NCBI GenBank assembly: GCA_029934915.1
Contig: JAOZLI010000040.1
Span: forward strand, 1 to 13,101
Direction of reading: 5' to 3'
DNA length: 13,101 nucleotides
DNA from: Desulfocapsa sp.
GTDB taxonomy: Bacteria; Desulfobacterota; Desulfobulbia; Desulfobulbales; Desulfocapsaceae
The translations under genes and the position numbers were made by a program. Shown here piece by piece: positions 7,309 to 13,101 of the stretch. The notes beneath the pieces are model-generated. The model saw nothing but the letters and a program-made list of their open reading frames with translations, was not told the origin of the DNA and searched no databases. Each line of letters opens with the position of its first letter. Position 1 is the first letter of the stretch.

Positions 7309-8220
7309 TCACCATTGAACGGTTAATTGAAGAGCAAACTGTTCTTCACTCTGGTTTTGTTGTTGCTCAGGGGAAAGGTGAGTGGATTTAGTGTACGTGG
7401 GAGTTATCTGGACTTGTGTATCTGAGGAAAAAAGAGAATCGGTGAATTTTTTGATGGGAGGTACGATATGGCCGAAGGGATCAATAAGAAAGAGAGCTGT
7501 ACTTCCAAGAATGCGACTGCTGAAAACCTCTTTGTTGTTTTTTAAGATGTAATGCTCTATGGGCAGGAGTACCTCTGCCACTCCCCAGCCGAGCAAGGGG
7601 GTGAAAATCATATCCTGGATAGAGACAGGTTCGGCCCATGCTTCGAGACCAATTTCATAAAAGGAAGAGATGGCGAATGAAAACCCCAGGGATTCCAAAC
7701 GGGAATAGCCGTAATGTCTGGCATGGATAAAATAACTGGAACCAAAGTAAGGATGGCCAATATAATTGATCCAGGCTTCATCTTCATCCCATCGCCAGGA
7801 TGTTACGTTTTCTTTCCATTTTTCAGTGCCTTCGTCCCAGGTGATCTCGTCTTGAGCCCAGTTTGTAACATCTTCAGGCATGACGTACAGAACTCCTAAG
7901 ACTGCGAGTGCAGGAACCAGAAAGTAGAAAGAATCTTCCAACAGGACAGAATAGCGCCCCAGTATGCCATCTTGATCTGGCGGTTCCATGGCGTCGTAGT
8001 AACTGTTTAGTGAAAAGGCATCCTCGTCTGGACTCTTTTCTTTGAAAAGGTCTTCGAGGGCAGGATCACTCAGGTATCGATTTGGGGCAAATGGTTTGTT
8101 TTCTTTTTCCCAGGGCGTTTCTTGAGCGGTTTCCCCAGGGGGTGGACTAAGCAGGCAGAAGCAAAGAAGCAGCAGGCAGGTCTTCCTCCTGATAGCATTA
8201 TAAAAAATTGCAGTATTCAC
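7309..8220 (-). CDS. DUF3943 domain-containing protein
   Basis: A protein of unknown function. Numbered from the GTG at 8220 it has 303 residues. It begins with a basic then strongly hydrophobic segment (IRRKTCLLLLCFCLL) that looks like a signal peptide. After an acidic linker there is a hydrophobic stretch (about 98-114, YFLVPALAVLGVLYVMP). The DUF3943 core runs from about 150 to 230 and includes GHPYFGSSYF, ARHYGYS, FYEIGLEAWAEPVSIQD and TPLLGWGVAEVL. It ends in a strand-like EEQFALQLTVQW. The open frame extends to a TTG at 8316 inside exonuclease I, but the GTG avoids overlap and keeps the signal peptide close to the N-terminus. An AGGAGG lies further in (about 8184-8189) but would start the protein without the basic residues. 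Envelope location is inferred. Confidence 0.75.
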   Translation of the reverse strand: MNTAIFYNAIRRKTCLLLLCFCLLSPPPGETAQETPWEKENKPFAPNRYLSDPALEDLFKEKSPDEDAFSLNSYYDAMEPPDQDGILGRYSVLLEDSFYFLVPALAVLGVLYVMPEDVTNWAQDEITWDEGTEKWKENVTSWRWDEDEAWINYIGHPYFGSSYFIHARHYGYSRLESLGFSFAISSFYEIGLEAWAEPVSIQDMIFTPLLGWGVAEVLLPIEHYILKNNKEVFSSRILGSTALFLIDPFGHIVPPIKKFTDSLFSSDTQVQITPTYTKSTHLSPEQQQNQSEEQFALQLTVQW

Positions 8221-8245
8221 AGATGATAGCGGCAACTGTCTGGTT

Positions 8246-9685
8246 TTAGCCCTGCAGTTGTATAATGGCAGGCCAGTCTGCAAGATCAGACAGGATTCTG
8301 CGTTCCCGGGAGCCAATTTCCGGCTGCATTACTTTTTCAGCCAATTGCTTCTGATATTCTTTCAGGGTGATTCCACTGTCTGCCTGCTCATCACAGAGCC
8401 GGTGTTGACGAAATGTATCCCAGCGTTTTCGCTCTTCCTGAGACAGGCTTTGCGGCCAGTTTCGGGCTCGATAGCGAAACAGCATCTCAGGGATTCGTGG
8501 ATCATCAAACTGCATGCGTGTTTTGCTAAGATCCCTAGGGTTCATGTCCGTGAGGTCATTCATCTTGGTGCGATCAAGGTTTGAGAAGAAACCTCCGCCG
8601 TATAGGTTCTGATCAGGATCAGTGGTGACCGGGAATTCCCGTGCTTCGTGTACGTCTTGAATTTTTTTGGCAAGTGTTGGGTTTCCTCTAAGCGTATCTG
8701 CATATCTCGCTGCAAGTTGGACATCAATTTGCCAGCGTTCAGCTTCTGGCGGGTTCATGGTGGCCATGGGCACTATTACCGGACATTTGTTGATATGAAC
8801 GGTTTTGAGCGGAATTCGTTCTTCACCTTCGGGGAGATCTTCTTTACGGACAAATAATCGCTGCTGTATCTCTTCTACACTGAGTTGTAATAGAACCTCG
8901 GGGTCGTGGCGCAAATCAAAAACAATAATACCGTTTTTGTTTGTGGGGTGGCTTGCCAGGGGAATAACAGGGGTTATACAACCAAGTTCCGCTGGGTACA
9001 TGGAGGAAACATGCAGAACCATAGTCTGCGTTTGCAGGTTTAACTGGCTGGCAATTTTTCGTTTGTCCCGTTGTGCAAACAGGTAGTCAAAAAGTTTGGG
9101 TTGTTGCGTACGGATAAGGCGTGCCATACCGATCGTTGCATGCACATCGGAAAGAGCGTCGTGGGCTCCTTCGTGACTAATTCCGTTTGCCTGGGTGAGT
9201 TTTTCAAGGCGGAAACTGGTGTTGCCATTGTCGCGTTTGGGCCATTCTATGCCTTCAGGACGCAGGGCATGGGTGAGACGAATCATATCAATAATATCCC
9301 AGCGGGAATTACCATTCTTCCATTCCCTGGCATATGGGTCAAAAAAATTGCGGTAGAAGCCATAGCGGGTAAATTCATCATCAAAACGAAGAGTGTTGTA
9401 GCCAAGTGCGCAGGTTCCGGGTTGCATAAACTCTCTGTGGATTTCGGCCATAAATTCGGCTTCACAGAGCCCTTCTTTCAGAGCTGTTTGAGGGGTAATC
9501 CCAGTGATCAGACAGGCATCAGGGGAGGGAAGTATGTCGTATGCGGGTTTGCAGTAATGAACCATGGGCTTACCAATGATGTTCAGATCAGTATCCGTGC
9601 GGATTCCTGCAAACTGTGCCGCCCTGTCTCTTTTAGGATCGGCTCCCCAGGTCTCGTAATCGTGCCAGTAGAGAGTTGTTGTCAT
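8246..9685 (-). CDS. sbcB: Exodeoxyribonuclease I (SbcB/ExoI)
   Basis: A single-strand DNA 3'-to-5' exonuclease of 479 residues, close to the 475 of E. coli ExoI. All active-site residues of the DnaQ-like DEDDh nuclease are present and sit at a constant offset of six from E. coli numbering: Asp9 and Glu11 (HDYETWG), Asp102 (LRFDDEF), His175 and Asp180 (HDALSDVHAT). The SH3-like middle and helical C-terminal regions follow, including PEMLFRYRARNWPQSL near residue 410. ExoI acts in recombination and mismatch repair in the cytoplasm, and in E. coli binds the tail of SSB. The ATG at 9685 gives the expected N-terminus. It is the first gene of a close-packed unit with the DUF3943 and solute-binding-protein genes, which share no obvious function with it. 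I found no confident promoter in the 132 bp upstream. Confidence 0.96.
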   Translation of the reverse strand: MTTTLYWHDYETWGADPKRDRAAQFAGIRTDTDLNIIGKPMVHYCKPAYDILPSPDACLITGITPQTALKEGLCEAEFMAEIHREFMQPGTCALGYNTLRFDDEFTRYGFYRNFFDPYAREWKNGNSRWDIIDMIRLTHALRPEGIEWPKRDNGNTSFRLEKLTQANGISHEGAHDALSDVHATIGMARLIRTQQPKLFDYLFAQRDKRKIASQLNLQTQTMVLHVSSMYPAELGCITPVIPLASHPTNKNGIIVFDLRHDPEVLLQLSVEEIQQRLFVRKEDLPEGEERIPLKTVHINKCPVIVPMATMNPPEAERWQIDVQLAARYADTLRGNPTLAKKIQDVHEAREFPVTTDPDQNLYGGGFFSNLDRTKMNDLTDMNPRDLSKTRMQFDDPRIPEMLFRYRARNWPQSLSQEERKRWDTFRQHRLCDEQADSGITLKEYQKQLAEKVMQPEIGSRERRILSDLADWPAIIQLQG

Positions 9686-9817
9686 GGTGTCATCTTCTAT
9701 GGTTGTGGGTAAATAACTGCAACGAGGATAATCGACCCTTTCTGTTTTTACAAAATAATCTTTCTCGTTTATTTGAAAACTGGAAACTTTCCGTGGAGGG
9801 AACGAGTCCTAAAAATC

Positions 9818-12316
9818 CTAATCGCTGGTGGAGTCAGGAAAAATGATAGGTTCTAAATCGCGACGCAAATCACCAACCCACTGATTGTAGGGTTTATTCT
9901 CGCCTTCTTTTGCAGAGAATTCAATTTTTTTCACCAGTTCAGTTGCCTGGCTTAGACCTAGGTTTTCCAGGGTTCCTTTTAATTTATGAGCAGCACTTCC
10001 AAGTTCTTCTATATTTTCGGCAAGACAGGTCTGGTCGAGCAGGTCAAGCCCTTCACGGATACTGATAATCGAAGTCTCAATAAGGGTTGTTATCTGGCTG
10101 GAATCAAATGAATATCTGTCTTTCAGGTGTCGTTCGATTTCAGAAAGAGTGATTTCCTTAAGAGAGATGACGTCCCGATTGTCACTCTCCTCGTACTCAA
10201 TATGTTCCGTTGCCCGAAGCAAGGCCTGATACATATCCTTACTCTTGATGGGTTTGCCAAGATGGTCATCCATTCCAGCAGCGAGATACTTTTTTATGTC
10301 TGATTGAAAAACATTAGCAGTTAAGGCAATGATTGGTGTATGCGTATCACGCACTTTGGCATGAAGTTTTTTAAGTAATGGCTGTTCGTATTGCTTTGAG
10401 GGGGGGGCTGTTTTCTGCTCACATCCACGGATAAGTCTTGTGGCAAGTACTCCATCTATCTTCGGCATTTGAATATCCATAAACACACAATCAAAATGGT
10501 GTCTGGATAGCATTCTCAACGCTTCTATACCGTTGGTCGCTGTTTTTACCCGGTGACCATCATTTGTAAGAAACATTTCGGCTACATCTCGATTGACATT
10601 GTTGTCGTCGACTACCAGGATATCGAGTGGTCGCATACTACGTCCCTCGATATGTCCTGCACTACTAATCCTGTCATCTTCTATTAACTGACTTATTTCG
10701 CCTGCTTCAATGGGCATTCTAAAATAGAATGAGCTCCCCTCGTCCTTAATACTTTCAACCCAGATTTTTCCCTTCATCAAAGAACATAACTTTTTACACA
10801 GTGCTAATCCAAGACCGGTGCCTCCAAACTCTCTGGTTGTTGAGACATCTGCCTGCGAAAAAGAATCAAAAATGATGTTTTGTTGATCCTCAGAAAGACC
10901 GATACCCGTATCACTCACACAACCCAATAAAAGGAGCTGGCTATTATTCTCACTCTCACACATAAGGGACAGAGACACCTCTCCCTCCTTGGTGAATTTA
11001 ATGGCATTACTCAATAAATTGGTACAGATTTGTGTCAACCGAATCTTGTCTCCTTTTAAAACTTCAGGAACCGTTGTGTGGGCTGTCAAACTCAGGTGCA
11101 GACCTTTCTGTTTCGCTTGAGTGACAAACATACTTTGCAGATGATTCAGTAACATTTCGGGGCGGAACGATACTCGTTCCAAGTCAATTTTATCGGCTTC
11201 AATTTTAGACAGATCAAGAATGTCGTTGAGTAACATCAGTAGAAAATCAGCAGATTGCTGGGCCGTTTTCATAAACTGCTTCTGTTTGTGAACGTCTAGT
11301 TGTTCATTACTGAGCAATTCCAGAGAACCAATAATTCCATTTAAAGGCGTACGGATTTCATGGCTCATATTGGCAAGAAAAGAACTTTTTACCTGACTTA
11401 CGTTTTCAGCCATACTTATTGCTTCCTGAAGTTTCTTTTCAGTTTGTTTCAGTACGGCTATGTCAGTTACCATGACAAAAGAACCGAGTTTGTTCCCTTC
11501 ATCATCAAGCAATGGTGTCGCATTAAAAAGACAGGGGACGAAAGTACCACCCACCTGTTCTAATTCTATTTCATATTCGGTGGATAGCAGGCTCTTTCCC
11601 AAATGAATCTGTTTATGGAGGATAGTTCTGTTTGGTATACCTACATATCCCATAATCGATTTGCCGATAACATCTTCCTGCCGACAGTTCAGGATCTCAG
11701 CCATTCGTGGGTTAATTTCCAGCGTTTTCATGTCGTTATCAACACGCCAAAAGCCCTGGGAAGATGTGTTGAGGATATTTTCCAGCCTGTCATTCACCTC
11801 TTGCAGCCCCTTGGTGCGGGCTTGAACCTCTGGTTCCAGTTGATTCTCAAGTTCCTCCTTGTTGCCTTGCAGCTCATGGAGTTTCGTGGACATTTTATTA
11901 ATGGTTTGTGTTAACAGGCCAATCTCATCGTCCGATGAAACAGGGACATGGGCACCAAAATCTCCGTGACTGATATTTTCCGTTGTCTGGTACAATTTGG
12001 TAATAGAGGTAACCATCTTTTTGGAAAGGAAAAACATTCCCATGCTGGCCAGGCAACTCACTAGCGTTATCCAAATAAGATTATAATAAATTATCTGAGA
12101 TGATTTGTGTTGGAGTACATTGCTAAGAGATCCATCCAATAGCGATGAATCCTGTGTCTGCAGGAAAAGTATAACTAGAATAACTATACTTCCAGAAAGA
12201 AATACCGCTATGGTAAGAAAGAGATGGAGCTTGCCGAGAAAGGGGCGTTTTATTCGTTGCAGTGGGCCTGAGTGGCCTTTTAAAGCATCAGATAATAACT
12301 CGTCTTGGCTAACCAT
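9818..12316 (-). CDS. Hybrid sensor histidine kinase with PAS, receiver and Hpt domains
   Basis: An 832-residue membrane kinase of the BarA/ArcB-like layout. Parts in order: TM1 (31-53), a very short external loop (54-74), TM2 (75-98), HAMP (99-151), a coiled coil, PAS (about 176-292), HisKA with His319 (NMSHEIRTPLNGIIG), HATPase with Asn437 (NLLSNAIKF), DTGIGL (469-474) and GGTGLGLALC (498-507), receiver (563-703) with Asp570/571, phospho-acceptor Asp614 and Lys688, and a C-terminal Hpt with His777 (AAHKLKGTL). Every catalytic residue of the His-Asp-His relay is present. The tiny external loop suggests sensing through PAS or the membrane rather than a periplasmic ligand. The gene lies 56 bp after the REC-HD-GYP gene, its probable partner. 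The ATG at 12316 has no recognisable ribosome-binding site, but no better start was found. Confidence 0.94.
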   Translation of the reverse strand: MVSQDELLSDALKGHSGPLQRIKRPFLGKLHLFLTIAVFLSGSIVILVILFLQTQDSSLLDGSLSNVLQHKSSQIIYYNLIWITLVSCLASMGMFFLSKKMVTSITKLYQTTENISHGDFGAHVPVSSDDEIGLLTQTINKMSTKLHELQGNKEELENQLEPEVQARTKGLQEVNDRLENILNTSSQGFWRVDNDMKTLEINPRMAEILNCRQEDVIGKSIMGYVGIPNRTILHKQIHLGKSLLSTEYEIELEQVGGTFVPCLFNATPLLDDEGNKLGSFVMVTDIAVLKQTEKKLQEAISMAENVSQVKSSFLANMSHEIRTPLNGIIGSLELLSNEQLDVHKQKQFMKTAQQSADFLLMLLNDILDLSKIEADKIDLERVSFRPEMLLNHLQSMFVTQAKQKGLHLSLTAHTTVPEVLKGDKIRLTQICTNLLSNAIKFTKEGEVSLSLMCESENNSQLLLLGCVSDTGIGLSEDQQNIIFDSFSQADVSTTREFGGTGLGLALCKKLCSLMKGKIWVESIKDEGSSFYFRMPIEAGEISQLIEDDRISSAGHIEGRSMRPLDILVVDDNNVNRDVAEMFLTNDGHRVKTATNGIEALRMLSRHHFDCVFMDIQMPKIDGVLATRLIRGCEQKTAPPSKQYEQPLLKKLHAKVRDTHTPIIALTANVFQSDIKKYLAAGMDDHLGKPIKSKDMYQALLRATEHIEYEESDNRDVISLKEITLSEIERHLKDRYSFDSSQITTLIETSIISIREGLDLLDQTCLAENIEELGSAAHKLKGTLENLGLSQATELVKKIEFSAKEGENKPYNQWVGDLRRDLEPIIFPDSTSD

Positions 12317-12372
12317 AAGTAAATGAAATGATAAAATTATGGTTAGTTATGTACCGTTCATACCGCTGATGT

Positions 12373-13101
12373 CTAGATTTCATTTGGCTGCTTCTCAGAA
12401 TCATTATATATTGCTGCGACCGTGGTCCAAAGCTTTTCCTGGCGTAAGAAACTCTCCACCACAACGGGATCAAACTGTTTCCCGCTTTCTTCTACAATTA
12501 TCGATTTTACGAAGTCATGTTCATAACTTTTCTTATAGCAACGTTTGTAGATCATGGCGTCGTAGACATCCGCAAGAGCCATTATTCGAGCAGCCTTCGG
12601 TATTTTCGTACCTTGCAAGCCATGGGGGTATCCCGTGCCATCCCATTTTTCATGGTGGTGCATGGCAATGTCATAAGCCGCATGCAGGTAGTCAGCACCG
12701 GTTGTTTTAAAGAGATCTAACAGAAGATTGCCGCCTAATGATGTATGTGTTTTCATAATCTCCATTTCGTCATCAGTTAACCGTCCGGGTTTATGAAGAA
12801 TTTTGTCAGGGATAGCGACTTTCCCAATATCATGCAATGGACTGACCCTGGAGATTTCAGCGGCAAATTGGTCGGATACACCAAATTCAGGGCTCGTTTT
12901 AGCAAGGTCATTGGCGAGAATTTCGGTATAGAGTCTTACTCGTTCAAGGTGGTATCCTGTTTCTTTACTTCGATACTCAGCCATTTTTGCCATGGAAAGG
13001 ATAAATTCTTCCTGGCTTTCCAGGCGAAGCAGTCTGGAGGCCCCTTCCAGTCGGAGTTGCAATTCTCTTGGAATAATCGGTTTACCGAGGAAATCATCAG
13101 C
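12373..13101 (-). CDS. REC-HD-GYP response regulator, c-di-GMP phosphodiesterase type (N-terminus outside window)
   Basis: The frame stays open to the window edge. The last bases encode ADDFLGKPIIPRELQLRLEG, the C-terminal end of a receiver domain with its conserved Lys, so an apparent TTG start at 13062 is internal. What remains is a linker helix and a complete HD-GYP domain. Visible motifs are HLERVRLYTEILA, SPLHDIGKVAIPDKIL with the HD pair, KPGRLTDDE, MKTHTSLGG, HHHEKWDGTGYPHGLQG with the GYP, and ALADVYDAM. These are the metal-binding and signature residues of RpfG-like enzymes that hydrolyse c-di-GMP, so catalytic activity is expected. The kinase with a C-terminal Hpt lies 56 bp downstream and should phosphorylate the receiver. 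Output is then a lowered c-di-GMP level, affecting motility or biofilm; targets are unknown. Confidence 0.93.
   Translation of the reverse strand, partial: ADDFLGKPIIPRELQLRLEGASRLLRLESQEEFILSMAKMAEYRSKETGYHLERVRLYTEILANDLAKTSPEFGVSDQFAAEISRVSPLHDIGKVAIPDKILHKPGRLTDDEMEIMKTHTSLGGNLLLDLFKTTGADYLHAAYDIAMHHHEKWDGTGYPHGLQGTKIPKAARIMALADVYDAMIYKRCYKKSYEHDFVKSIIVEESGKQFDPVVVESFLRQEKLWTTVAAIYNDSEKQPNEI

Noticed and set aside
9071..9712. Open frame of 213 codons on the + strand opposite exonuclease I
   Set aside because: It is antisense to a gene with every catalytic residue intact, and its translation matches no family I recognise.
9686..9817. Promoter and terminator between the kinase and exonuclease I genes
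   Set aside because: Only weak hexamer matches with poor spacing and a tiny GGAAACTTTCC palindrome without a T-run were found.
13060..13062. TTG at 13062 as start of the HD-GYP gene
   Set aside because: The upstream codons encode a receiver-domain C-terminus with GKP, so the frame continues beyond the window.

Overview
The window is a moderately AT-rich bacterial chromosomal segment from a Gram-negative, motile organism. Signals include signal peptides, an outer-membrane beta-barrel candidate, a membrane chemoreceptor, a SbcB-type exonuclease I and a hybrid histidine kinase paired with an HD-GYP regulator. The gene content fits a sulfate-reducer-like Desulfobacterota (possibly Desulfobulbales) or a gammaproteobacterium. 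That placement is an inference from gene families, not a measurement.

Left part, + strand (1-2225): the end of an envelope operon. It holds a LolA-like 'outer membrane lipoprotein-sorting' protein cut by the window edge, then a DUF1302-type outer-membrane protein 9 bp later. In other genomes these two usually follow an RND/MMPL exporter gene, which would lie to the left of this window.

Next, - strand (2242-3950): a two-gene unit of a Tas-like aldo/keto reductase followed by a DUF2293 protein of unknown function. It converges on the DUF1302 gene with only 16 bp between stop codons.

Middle, + strand (3951-6268): a sigma70-like promoter, a roughly 147-bp inverted-repeat (MITE-like) element, and a chemoreceptor of 673 residues. 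The receptor carries a zinc-binding CZB signature twice, once on each side of the membrane. The inverted repeat lies between the predicted promoter and the start codon, so it should be in the mRNA leader.

Between the chemoreceptor and the next gene (6269-6489) is a second, unrelated palindromic element. It is built from six copies of CATGAAG spaced 9 bp apart, three on each arm, with 17-bp imperfect terminal repeats and possible 4-bp TTCT target duplications.

Right part, - strand (6490-9685): exonuclease I (sbcB), a DUF3943 protein and an orphan periplasmic solute-binding protein, closely spaced and read in that order. The 132 bp between exonuclease I and the kinase gene (9686-9817) show no clear signal.

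Far right, - strand (9818-13101): a REC-HD-GYP response regulator (c-di-GMP phosphodiesterase type, cut by the window edge) followed by a hybrid histidine kinase with PAS, HisKA, HATPase, REC and Hpt domains. This looks like one complete phosphorelay ending in c-di-GMP turnover. Together with the chemoreceptor, it gives the window a motility and surface-lifestyle flavour.

I see no RNA genes, CRISPR arrays or intact transposases. I also see no convincing multi-gene novel system. The most unusual items are the two small repeat elements, the double-CZB chemoreceptor and a duplicated acidic motif at the N-terminus of the DUF1302 protein.
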